The translations under genes were made by a program, and so were the position numbers. Positions 56,274 to 64,000 of a stretch of 64,000 nucleotides of DNA are shown here, piece after piece; within the stretch, counting starts at the first letter, position 1; each line of letters starts with the position of its first letter. This stretch comes from Legionella bozemanae (GTDB taxonomy: Bacteria; Pseudomonadota; Gammaproteobacteria; Legionellales; Legionellaceae): assembly GCF_001648595.1 (NCBI RefSeq), contig NZ_LBAW01000016.1:1-64000 (forward strand), in the 5' to 3' direction. The notes under the pieces were generated by a model that was not told the DNA's origin, did not search any database, and was given only the letters and a program-made list of their open reading frames with translations.

Positions 56274-56612
56274 CTACCCTATTTCGATAGCTAAATTAGC
56301 ATAGGCTAAAACAAGCCATTTAACACCATGCTCACTAAACCTCACTTGAACGCGAGCGTGCGCACCGCTACCTTCTACTGCTAATACTACCCCTTGACCA
56401 AATTTTGCATGGGTCACACTTTGGCCCAAAGACAATCCCGAGGTTTCTGGCGCAATGGAAGGTTTTCGAGATATGACTGGTTCTTGAAATTTCGCCTTGA
56501 TATATGAATTTCATCCAGTAATTCCTAAGGTAGTTCCCTTAAAAATCGTGAGTGTCGATGATATTTTTCTCGTCCGTATTGTCGTCTTATTTCAATATAA
56601 GATAGAGCGACA
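56274..56612 (-). pseudogene. Duplicated 3' end of uvrD
   Basis: This segment matches the last ~340 bp of the intact uvrD (60084 onwards) almost base for base, including the stop codon and the sequence past it. It carries small indels relative to the intact gene, for example a 3-bp loss near 56464 and a 2-bp gain near 56500, so its frame is broken. Matching stops abruptly near 56612. It has no start and cannot make helicase. Confidence 0.9.
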
Positions 56613-56613
56613 T

Positions 56614-56745
56614 GAGTTTATACTGTCAGTAGTAATAATCCACCGCTTCCTTGTTGGAGCTACGTACCTAAGCTCTCAATTCATAGGCAATCAGACCGTA
56701 CTGCCGCAGCTTTTAATTTAAATGCAAAAAAATAGAAAATTAAAG
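56614..56745 (+). pseudogene. Duplicated 3' end of the secreted repeat-protein gene
   Basis: From GTTTATACTGTCAGTAG to ATGCAAAAAAATAGAAAATT this is a diverged copy of the last ~130 bases of the gene ending at 56175. It directly follows the uvrD remnant. The order repeat-gene end, uvrD end, repeat-gene end is the signature of a tandem duplication. Confidence 0.85.
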
Positions 56746-56904
56746 TGGAGTTTTGGTTTTTACCCAAGCGGTAATCATGCATGTCAATATCTAGTAGCCT
56801 TGTTACTATGCTGAATTCAAAAAATTTAAGTCAGCAGAAATAAAAGAACTTTGCATCCAAGCTGTTGTAGGTAACAACGGCTTGGATACGGCACTGCCAA
56901 CAAC

Positions 56905-59073
56905 TTAGTACGGTTTAAATGTAGGACTAATAATCAATGCCCCTGTAATGTCTCCTGCCAGAAAACGAAAGGCATTGTACTCGGATGAGACGCTGCCAAA
57001 GGAAACAGTGAATGGAAAATTAACCCTCTTTGTTGTTTGTGTTAATTGCCAAGTCGAATTTACTCGTGCATAACTGCGAATATGGAAAGAACTTCTTTGA
57101 TCTAAAGCAGCAAGTTTCGCCGCAGTATTGCTGCTGCCAATAGCTCTTTGGAAGCCAACTACTTCAAATTGATTTTGCTGATTCAGTAGGACACTAAGAT
57201 AACCATCTACACCATCATCTTGAATTAGTGTGACCGGAATTAGAAAGTTGGTTTCGCCTGGATTACTCGGAGTTGCATCATCTGGGATAAACAATACAGG
57301 CACTCCATTCAGTAATGGCCAACTATTCAAGTAAGGAGTTTTAGGAAAACTAATATTCCAATCGGTCCCAACCGGTATTGCCGTAATGCCTTGGTACTGA
57401 ATACTGGAATAACAGGGATTGGCAGGCAGAGGATTATTGTTAGAATCAAGCAAATTGGTGCAACTTTCATTACCTACAGCCGCATAAAGTTCATTATAAT
57501 CATTACTTAACCTTGCAGTATAATTTGTTCCATCAAACGCCAAGTCCGAAAGTATCGCTACCAATGAATTTAGATTATTTAGGTAGAAGGTGCGATAATT
57601 ACCTACTAAATTAACATACAATTGCGAGAAAAAATTAACTCCATTTATAGAGGTTACTTGTGGATATTGAGTTTTATACTGCGCTAAAATTGATGGGAAA
57701 TAAACGGTTAATCCATAAGAGTCTGCGCGATCGAAACTATTTTTATAATATAAAACCGCTTGATTTACTGCAGAGATCACGACTTGTGATGCAGTACTTA
57801 GGTTTATATCGGAAGGAAATTGGTTACTGATTCGTTGCACAAACTCCACAAGGTCCACTAAATCAGTACTGCGATTGTCCCAAACAGAAGTATAATAATC
57901 AGCTGCTTTAAAACGATTTTTTGCAATTAATTTCCAGTTCGTAGTAGTCGTTGTATAAGGGCGAAGAGCAACGGCGAAATTTGTCATTGCCATCCTTAGA
58001 TTTGATAGCTCACTCGTATCTATTAATGACAAAGTAGTAGATTCTCCTTCATTTTGCTGAGTATAACCATCAATAATCACCCGCCCAATCTCGTTTCCAT
58101 TCGCATTTGGATATGCATTTAAATAGGCTAGAAAAGTATCATATTGCCAGCCACTACCTGGCTCTAGGTCTTCTGAGCCAATAAAATAATGCGTATTGGG
58201 GGCAAAACCAGATGCCGTTTCAGCATTACCCATCAGACAAGCGTCAAACCCGATGATTTCGAAAAGATTACCTGTTTTTGTTGTCACATTATTAATGACA
58301 GAAGCTAAGCTATTGATGGCAATTGCCGGTGGTAGCCTGTTTTCATCGCCACCATATCCACCATTAGGACCACCACCATGGTTCCAAAAAATAGTAATGT
58401 ATCGTTCTGCCGGGTAATTTGCCAAGCCCCATTCCAAAAAATCTTGGATTACATTAGGTGCTGCCATTGGCACACTACCCAGATCTTTTAACTCAACCAG
58501 GGAGCCAGGATAAACTATTTGTCGCTTTACAGTTAAATAACCAGGAGAGTCAGCCCCTCCTGTTTGCACTATAATATTAATATTTTCAGTTGAACCCACT
58601 TTTTTCATTTGATTTATGTTAAATGTGGCATACTGATATTTTCTTTCTAAATCCGACCCAATAATGTAAACAAAAACAGTATACTTGGCTTTACTCACCT
58701 TTAATTTTATTGGGCTAGTTAAAGGAGCGCGACCACCATAATTGATACTTAAACGCCGATTTATGTTGGCGGTGGCATTTTTAATAGTGACGCTAATTGC
58801 ACAACTACCATTAGGAGGCAAACTACTGCCGCAGGTAGTAGTCGTTTGAGTGACTGATGGGGGTTGAATATCTCCATCATTGACTATCTGAATATTGCGA
58901 ATGGGTAAACTACGACGGACTACATTATTATGAATCACGTAGTTTAATGTTTGTTGTTGACCAATCGCGATATTGTGAATTGTTGGTACAGAAGTAAATG
59001 AAACTGGAAGTTCAGCCCAACTTGCAGCAGAACAAAGTAGTAATAAACTTAGAGAACTATAAATTCGCATCAT
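56905..59073 (-). CDS. Secreted clostripain-family (C11) cysteine peptidase
   Basis: A 722-residue exported protein with signal peptide (to about residue 20). An N-terminal Ig-like domain of ~110 residues with a Cys pair is followed by a C11 caspase-like domain. TIFWNHGGGPNGG near residue 231 has the catalytic His and GFDACLMGNAETA near 280 the catalytic Cys. Then come a YYTSVWDNRSTDLVD segment and C-terminal beta-rich regions. C11 enzymes cleave after Arg or Lys. The upstream barrel gene (59090-59842) is 16 bases away on the same strand, so the two are an operon. The whole pair sits at the junction of a tandem duplication. Confidence 0.87.
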   Translation of the reverse strand: MMRIYSSLSLLLLCSAASWAELPVSFTSVPTIHNIAIGQQQTLNYVIHNNVVRRSLPIRNIQIVNDGDIQPPSVTQTTTTCGSSLPPNGSCAISVTIKNATANINRRLSINYGGRAPLTSPIKLKVSKAKYTVFVYIIGSDLERKYQYATFNINQMKKVGSTENINIIVQTGGADSPGYLTVKRQIVYPGSLVELKDLGSVPMAAPNVIQDFLEWGLANYPAERYITIFWNHGGGPNGGYGGDENRLPPAIAINSLASVINNVTTKTGNLFEIIGFDACLMGNAETASGFAPNTHYFIGSEDLEPGSGWQYDTFLAYLNAYPNANGNEIGRVIIDGYTQQNEGESTTLSLIDTSELSNLRMAMTNFAVALRPYTTTTTNWKLIAKNRFKAADYYTSVWDNRSTDLVDLVEFVQRISNQFPSDINLSTASQVVISAVNQAVLYYKNSFDRADSYGLTVYFPSILAQYKTQYPQVTSINGVNFFSQLYVNLVGNYRTFYLNNLNSLVAILSDLAFDGTNYTARLSNDYNELYAAVGNESCTNLLDSNNNPLPANPCYSSIQYQGITAIPVGTDWNISFPKTPYLNSWPLLNGVPVLFIPDDATPSNPGETNFLIPVTLIQDDGVDGYLSVLLNQQNQFEVVGFQRAIGSSNTAAKLAALDQRSSFHIRSYARVNSTWQLTQTTKRVNFPFTVSFGSVSSEYNAFRFLAGDITGALIISPTFKPY

Positions 59074-59089
59074 GCACCTTTATATGAAA

Positions 59090-59842
59090 TTAAGCTAAAT
59101 AATGGATACCCAGCAACAGGGCATGGGACTCAATGGAGAAGGTGGGCGCACTGATCATAACTGCCTCACCGTTTAAAAGGCCATCATTGCTTGCGGCTAT
59201 ATGTCCATAATCGGTATAAAGATAACCCAATGAATAAGACAGATGCTCAGTATAATGAAAGTTAATACCAGTACCTACATTAGCAACAAGTTGTGATGTA
59301 TTCTTTTTAGATAAAGATAACCCACCACCCAGCTCTTCTTCATTAGGAAAATCGTGATAGCGTAAACGTGACCATCCTTCCCCAATTCCCCCTATGAGAT
59401 ACAATGAAACGTGTTTATAAGTTAGAACATCTAATGACAATTGAGCTAAAAGCCGTGTGTTTTCAAAATAAAGTTGATACCGATAATTATCTAGGTTGGT
59501 TTGTTCAAATTGATAGACATTCCCATCGGCAATGTTGTCTAAAAATCCACTGTAACGAATAGCTAATCCGACCGCAAAAGCATTAAACCAAACTGAATTA
59601 TTAACCAAAAAGGGCCTCTTATAATAAACCCCAAAACCTAACTCACCTGTCGTATTCGCATGCCCTTGACTTAAATTATCTGTTTCAATATCTGTAGGTG
59701 TTATGGTTGTCTGAGGAACATTAAACCAGCTGGGGCCACCTTCTAACACCCATTCAATACCTGGTTGTGCATTACTTATACCTGTACACGCAATAAAACA
59801 TGCCATAATCGTTTTTTTATGAAATCGATACTTCCTTTTCAT
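59090..59842 (-). CDS. Outer-membrane beta-barrel protein
   Basis: A 250-residue secreted protein with a signal peptide (to about residue 25) and barrel-like strands such as GELGFGVYYKRPF, YQLYFENTRLLAQLSL and HLSYSLGYLYTDYG, ending LLLGIHYLA. It resembles the barrel at 53341 in size and end motif, but the two share little beyond that. It is the first gene of a two-gene operon with the C11 peptidase. It might be a receptor, anchor or chaperone for it; the role is unknown. Confidence 0.75.
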   Translation of the reverse strand: MKRKYRFHKKTIMACFIACTGISNAQPGIEWVLEGGPSWFNVPQTTITPTDIETDNLSQGHANTTGELGFGVYYKRPFLVNNSVWFNAFAVGLAIRYSGFLDNIADGNVYQFEQTNLDNYRYQLYFENTRLLAQLSLDVLTYKHVSLYLIGGIGEGWSRLRYHDFPNEEELGGGLSLSKKNTSQLVANVGTGINFHYTEHLSYSLGYLYTDYGHIAASNDGLLNGEAVMISAPTFSIESHALLLGIHYLA

Positions 59843-60003
59843 GTTCGTCCTTGGATCTCTGTAAATAAAAAAGCAATACTTTATTCTATTTCTTTGAAAA
59901 TTAATACTTTTTTATAATGTCAGGAGGTTATTTGTCGTTCTGGCTTCTTAAATGGTGAATTCCTCCTGTATTATTCCTAATAGTTTAACCAGGATATGTT
60001 TAG

Positions 60004-60032
60004 CCTGGGCGAAAATAAAGTCTTCGCCCAGG
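60004..60032. terminator. Bidirectional hairpin next to the uvrD stop (copy 2)
   Basis: CCTGGGCGAA pairs with TTCGCCCAGG across nine bases. It is the paralogue of the hairpin at 56196 with paired substitutions on both arms. It lies 50 bp downstream of the uvrD stop on the minus strand. Confidence 0.6.
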
Positions 60033-60083
60033 AGATTAAAACCTCCAAAAAGTCACTTCTTCGCTTTATTCGAGCTTTATTTA

Positions 60084-62252
60084 CTACCCTATTTCGATAG
60101 CTAAATTAGCATAGGCTAAAACAAGCCATTTGACACCATGCTCACTAAACTTCACTTGAACGCGAGTGTGCGCACCGCTACCTTCTACTGCTAATACTAC
60201 CCCTTGACCAAATTTTGCATGAGTCACACTTTGGCCCAAAGACAATCCCGAGGTTTCTGGCGCAATGGAAGGTTTATTTCGAGATATAACTGGTGCTTGA
60301 AATTTCGCCTTGATACGAATTTCATCCAGTAATTCCTGAGGTAGTTCCTTTAAAAATCGTGAGGGTCGATGATATTCTTCTCGTCCGTATTGTCGTCTTA
60401 TTTCAGCATAAGATAAAACGAGCTTGCGCATGGCACGCGTCATGCCCACGTAACATAAACGACGCTCTTCCTCCAAGCGTCCAGGCTCTTCTAAAGACTG
60501 TTTTCCTGGAAATATCCCCTCTTCCATACCTACTAAAAATACGATGGGGAACTCAAGACCCTTAGCAGCATGTAAGGTCATCAAGTGTACGTATCGCTCA
60601 TGTTCTCCTGCCTGCATTTCTCCAGCCTCCAAAGAAGCATGTGCTAAAAATGCATTCACTAAAGGAATTTCTTCTTCTTCCTCTTGCTCATAACGAAATT
60701 GTTTTGCCGCATTGATTAATTCTTGTAAGTTATCCAGGCGGGACTCCGACTTGTCCCCTTTGATTTTGCTGAAATGAGCATACAATCCACTCAATTGAAT
60801 CACTAGCGATAATTGCTCGTCCAATTCCATTGCTGCTGTATCATGTTGCAACTGTTCGATTAACCCGATGAATTTTGATAGTGCAGAACCTGCCCGTTGC
60901 GTCATTTCACCTGATTGCAATAATGTTTTTGCGGCATGCCATAAAGAGCATTGTTCTGATTTGGCATAATAACGCAGATCATCAAGCGTTTTTTCACCAA
61001 TACCTCGAGTGGGGAAATTAACGACTCGCTCAAAAGCAGTATCATCATCGGGATTAACCAATAAGCGTAAATAAGCCAAGGCATCTTTTACTTCCGCACG
61101 ATCAAAGAAACGTACTCCACCATAAATACGATAGGCAATGCCCGCGCGTAGTAACGCTTCCTCTAAAACCCTGGACTGGGCATTGGAGCGATATAGAATA
61201 GCAATTTCATCAGCACTTATGCCCTGATTGATCTCCATCATAATTCGTTCACAGACAAAGCGCGCTTCATCAAGCTCGTTAAAAGCACTGTAGACCAGAA
61301 TTTTTTCTCCAGTAGCTCCATCTGTCCACAAATCTTTTCCCATCCGTGAATTATTATGTGTAATTAATGCATTTGCTGCATCAAGTATCGTTGCTGTTGA
61401 ACGATAATTTTGTTCCAACCGAATAATTTGTGTATTTTTAAAGTCATGAGCAAATTGCTGAATATTCTCCACCTTGGCTCCACGCCAGCCATAAATGGAT
61501 TGATCATCATCGCCTACGGCTAAAACAGCAGCGTGCTCACCAGCAAGAAGACGTATCCATGCATACTGAATTGTATTGGTATCCTGAAACTCATCGACCA
61601 ATATTGCTTGAAAACGTTGACGATAATGGGCAAGAATTTCTGGGTTATCGCGCAATAACTCGTGGGTTCGCAATAACAATTCCGCAAAATCAATCACTCC
61701 CGCTGTCCGACAGGCTTGCTCATACGCACTATAAATGTTGAGCAATGTTTTACCTGGCCCATAAGACAAAGTATGTACGTGTTGAGGTCGTATCCCTTCA
61801 TCCTTGCGTCCATTAATAAAGGATTGGGCCTGTTTTACTGGCCATTGTTCTGCGTCAAGATTTAATGAGCCAATTACTCGCTTTATTAAACGTGCCTGAT
61901 CTTCAGAATCTAAAATATGAAATAGCTCAGGTAAATTAGCTTCTTTATAATGTCGGCGGAGCAAACGATGACACAGACCATGAAAAGTTCCAACCCATAA
62001 TCCTAAAACAGGGGTACTTAACATACTGTTTAATCGAGTCCTCATTTCACCAGCAGCTTTATTAGTAAAAGTTACTGCAAGTATCCCATGCGGCGAAATA
62101 TGCTCTTCTTCAATGAGCCAGGCAATGCGACTGACTAAAACTTTCGTTTTACCACTTCCAGCCCCAGCGAGGACCAGCGTATTACCGAGCGGGGAAGTAA
62201 CTGCTTCATGTTGTCGTTCATTCAATCCTTTAAGAATTGCAGCAAGTGTCAT
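60084..62252 (-). CDS. uvrD: DNA helicase II (UvrD/Rep family)
   Basis: A 722-residue superfamily 1A helicase. LNERQHEAVTSPLG then LVLAGAGSGKTKVL gives motif Q and Walker A. AVTFTNKAAGEMRTRL, VDEFQDTN (motif II), GDDDQSIYGWRGA (III), LEQNYRST (IV), VHLMTLHAAKGLEFP (V) and VGMTRAMRKLVLSYA (VI) all follow in order. It acts in nucleotide-excision and mismatch repair. The C-terminal ~60 residues include the Tudor-like domain (GQSVTHAKFGQGVVL). Its last ~340 bp exist again as a broken copy at 56274. Confidence 0.96.
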   Translation of the reverse strand: MTLAAILKGLNERQHEAVTSPLGNTLVLAGAGSGKTKVLVSRIAWLIEEEHISPHGILAVTFTNKAAGEMRTRLNSMLSTPVLGLWVGTFHGLCHRLLRRHYKEANLPELFHILDSEDQARLIKRVIGSLNLDAEQWPVKQAQSFINGRKDEGIRPQHVHTLSYGPGKTLLNIYSAYEQACRTAGVIDFAELLLRTHELLRDNPEILAHYRQRFQAILVDEFQDTNTIQYAWIRLLAGEHAAVLAVGDDDQSIYGWRGAKVENIQQFAHDFKNTQIIRLEQNYRSTATILDAANALITHNNSRMGKDLWTDGATGEKILVYSAFNELDEARFVCERIMMEINQGISADEIAILYRSNAQSRVLEEALLRAGIAYRIYGGVRFFDRAEVKDALAYLRLLVNPDDDTAFERVVNFPTRGIGEKTLDDLRYYAKSEQCSLWHAAKTLLQSGEMTQRAGSALSKFIGLIEQLQHDTAAMELDEQLSLVIQLSGLYAHFSKIKGDKSESRLDNLQELINAAKQFRYEQEEEEEIPLVNAFLAHASLEAGEMQAGEHERYVHLMTLHAAKGLEFPIVFLVGMEEGIFPGKQSLEEPGRLEEERRLCYVGMTRAMRKLVLSYAEIRRQYGREEYHRPSRFLKELPQELLDEIRIKAKFQAPVISRNKPSIAPETSGLSLGQSVTHAKFGQGVVLAVEGSGAHTRVQVKFSEHGVKWLVLAYANLAIEIG

Positions 62253-62443
62253 AAATAAATTCCAGGAAAAATAGATGCTGTATTCTATTAATAGATCCTA
62301 CTTTCTCGCAAGCAAAAGAAAATTGGAGCTATACTCACTATAAGTATAAACCTTGTTTTAAAGTGAATACTTATTGCTTTCAAACGCTTCCCAGAGCAAA
62401 ATAAAACAATATGCTAAAAACATAACTTCCTAAAAGGACTAAA

Positions 62444-63406
62444 ATGCACTCGCTCTATCCATCAATTAAACCTTATGCGCAACATGAATTAAAAGTCAGT
62501 GAACTGCATACACTCTATATTGAGGAAACAGGAAATCCAGAGGGACTGCCTGTTGTGGTATTACATTCAGGCCCGGGAGCCTCTTCTGGGGATGGTTACC
62601 TTCGACGTTTTTTTGACCCACAGCATTATCGGATTATACTTTTTGATCAACGCGGGTGCGGGCGCTCCACTCCTCACCTGGAAATTCGTGAAAATACGAC
62701 CAGTTTATTATTGGATGATATCGATGCCATCAGAGATTTTTTAGGATTATCTGAATTTGTATTGTCTGGAGGAGGTTGGGGTTCTTTGCTTGCATTACTT
62801 TATGCTCAAAAATTCCCCCAACAAATTAAAGCCTTACAACTGCATCAAATTTTTTTAGGAAGACAACAAGATTTTGATTGGTTTTATAAGCATGGTGCCA
62901 GCCTGGTTTATCCTGATTATTGGCAAGAATTTATTAGTAGTGTCCCTGAAAGCATGCTGGATCAAATTCCCAAATATTATGCCAATTGCCTGCAAGGCCC
63001 TAATGAACTGGCGCGCATGAGTGCAGCAAAATCATGGGCTTTATGGGAAGCACGTTGCAGCAGTTTGCAACCTCACTTATATGTTATTGATCAATTCAGT
63101 GATCCTCATTTTGCTCTGGCTCTTGCAACATTGGAATCCCATTACATCAACAATCATTTTTTCATTGAAGAAAATCAAGTAATAACTAATGTCCATAAAA
63201 TAAGACACATCCCGACTTATATCGTACACGGTCGTTTTGATTTAATTTCTCCGCTCGCTGGTGCTTTTGAGCTTCATCAGGCAATACCGGCTTCCAATTT
63301 AAGAATAGTTCGTGATGCGGGACATTCGGATAGAGAATCGGGTATAATTGATGCCCTAATTTATGCGAGTAAAGAAATTTCCAAACAAGGACTTGATGCA
63401 TGTTGA
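62444..63406 (+). CDS. Prolyl iminopeptidase-like alpha/beta hydrolase lacking the nucleophile Ser
   Basis: A 320-residue protein clearly of the prolyl iminopeptidase family: HSGPGASSGDGYLRRFFDPQ, LFDQRGCGRSTPH, and NTTSLLLDDIDAIRDFL. The nucleophile elbow, canonically GGSWGS, reads GGGWGS, so position 111 is Gly (codon GGT at 62774) where Ser is expected. The triad Asp (266, in HGRFDLISP) and His (294, in DAGHSD) are kept. Either the protein is a non-catalytic relative, or it uses another residue, or the base is an error. Dtd overlaps its end by seven bases. Confidence 0.85.
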   Translation: MHSLYPSIKPYAQHELKVSELHTLYIEETGNPEGLPVVVLHSGPGASSGDGYLRRFFDPQHYRIILFDQRGCGRSTPHLEIRENTTSLLLDDIDAIRDFLGLSEFVLSGGGWGSLLALLYAQKFPQQIKALQLHQIFLGRQQDFDWFYKHGASLVYPDYWQEFISSVPESMLDQIPKYYANCLQGPNELARMSAAKSWALWEARCSSLQPHLYVIDQFSDPHFALALATLESHYINNHFFIEENQVITNVHKIRHIPTYIVHGRFDLISPLAGAFELHQAIPASNLRIVRDAGHSDRESGIIDALIYASKEISKQGLDAC

Positions 63407-63837
63407 TTGTAATTCAAAGAGTAACACACGCCCGAGTAGATATTGATGGTGAAACAGTTGGAAAAATAGATCAGGGGCTTTTGATACTTTGTGGATTTGA
63501 ACCCGATGATACGGAACATAATATCAATAAAATGCTAGATAAGTGCATCAATTATCGTATTTTTAGCGACAGCCAAGGTAAAATGAATTTAAGTCTTAAA
63601 GAAGTTCAAGGTGGTTTATTATTAGTACCTCAATTTACTTTAATAGCCGAAACTCAAAAAGGATTACGCCCCAGTTTTTCAAATGCGGCACCTCCTGAAC
63701 TGGGGCGACAATTATTTGACAATCTCCTGACGCGAGCTGCTCAATTATATCCTCATACACAAAGTGGATGTTTTGGTGCCGATATGCAGGTTCATTTGTG
63801 CAATGATGGCCCCGTGACTTTTTTGTTAAAATTCTAA
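63400..63837 (+). CDS. dtd: D-aminoacyl-tRNA deacylase
   Basis: A 145-residue protein that removes D-amino acids (and glycine from tRNA-Ala) from mischarged tRNAs. It starts MLIVIQRVTHARVDIDGE, with the GLRPSFSNA and NDGPVTFLLKF (Gly-cisPro) motifs intact. The usual SQFTL motif reads PQFTL, which I note as a variation. Its start overlaps the upstream gene, implying coupling. Confidence 0.93.
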   Translation: MLIVIQRVTHARVDIDGETVGKIDQGLLILCGFEPDDTEHNINKMLDKCINYRIFSDSQGKMNLSLKEVQGGLLLVPQFTLIAETQKGLRPSFSNAAPPELGRQLFDNLLTRAAQLYPHTQSGCFGADMQVHLCNDGPVTFLLKF

Positions 63838-63931
63838 TATTAACGCTTTAAAGCAACGACCTACTATGATTGTTTGCAAGAACATCAAACTCGTGTAACA
63901 TCTTTCATTAAGTTAAATAATAAAAAAAATC

Positions 63932-64000
63932 ATGCGATTAATTTCAATAGTTATCAGTTTTACCAGTAGTATCGTTTTAACTGGCTGTGTGAGTAAGGGA
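63932..64000 (+). CDS. Lipoprotein, N-terminus only (cut by window edge)
   Basis: ATG 63932 opens MRLISIVISFTSSIVLTGC followed by VSKG, a lipoprotein signal peptide with lipobox VLTGC and lipidated Cys at residue 19. The rest lies beyond the window, so the family is unknown. Confidence 0.6.
   Translation, partial: MRLISIVISFTSSIVLTGCVSKG

Noticed and set aside
56497-56721. A 74-codon plus-strand frame
   Set aside because: It spans the junction of the uvrD remnant and the repeat-gene remnant and is a by-product of the duplication.
1-64000. CRISPR arrays, tRNA or rRNA genes, phage att sites
   Set aside because: No regularly spaced repeats with unique spacers, no cloverleaf or rRNA-like sequence, and no integrase gene were seen.

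Overview
The window looks like a chromosomal piece of a Legionella species (Gammaproteobacteria, AT-rich). The call is an inference from gene content: a DsbA2-like periplasmic oxidoreductase, a complete liu leucine-degradation operon, a glutamate-rich effector-like protein, and secreted proteins paired with small outer-membrane barrels. No rRNA, tRNA, CRISPR array, transposase or integrase was recognised.

Bases 1-12,500 are a surface-polysaccharide locus. It holds an ABC exporter split into two separated genes (Wzt-type ATPase 1363-2832, Wzm-type permease 11622-12443). It also holds a family-2 glycosyltransferase cut by the left edge, an FkbM methyltransferase with a 28-residue repeat tail, a GDP-fucose pathway (manC, gmd, fcl), a diverged gmd paralogue, an AlgI/AlgJ-like O-acetylation pair, and a broken nucleotide-sugar dehydratase remnant.

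Bases 12,600-31,800 are the most striking part. A DevBCA-like tripartite exporter with its own outer-membrane channel is followed by two glycosyltransferases, a polysaccharide deacetylase, a GNAT-like acyltransferase resembling bacterial ceramide synthase, a 1113-residue fusion of fatty acyl-AMP ligase, acyl carrier protein and alpha-oxoamine synthase, and an LtaS-like phospho-headgroup transferase. A PAP2/Aur1-like protein and a CDP-alcohol phosphotransferase lie on the other strand, then an SDR reductase and two more glycosyltransferases. Together these read as a plausible pathway that makes, decorates and exports a sphingolipid-like glycolipid. A decayed sulfatase-type fragment follows.

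Bases 32,400-45,900 are metabolic core. The liu genes take leucine-derived isovaleryl-CoA to acetoacetate, and a thiolase and acetoacetyl-CoA synthetase finish the conversion to acetyl-CoA. A metNIQ methionine importer with a structured leader comes next.

Bases 46,000-64,000 hold an effector candidate, a PA3496-like small protein, rsmJ, glyQS, a DsbA2-like gene, two barrel-plus-secreted-protein pairs, uvrD, a prolyl-iminopeptidase-like protein lacking its nucleophile, dtd and the start of a lipoprotein. Between 56,050 and 60,430 the 3' ends of a repeat-protein gene and of uvrD are duplicated in tandem, with 3.2 kb carrying a clostripain-like protease and a barrel lodged at the second junction. 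Two palindromic repeat families are scattered through the window: three elements of 58-150 bp ending in TAGGGTCTG-like repeats, and four GTAGCCTGGGTGCAGC-type hairpins.
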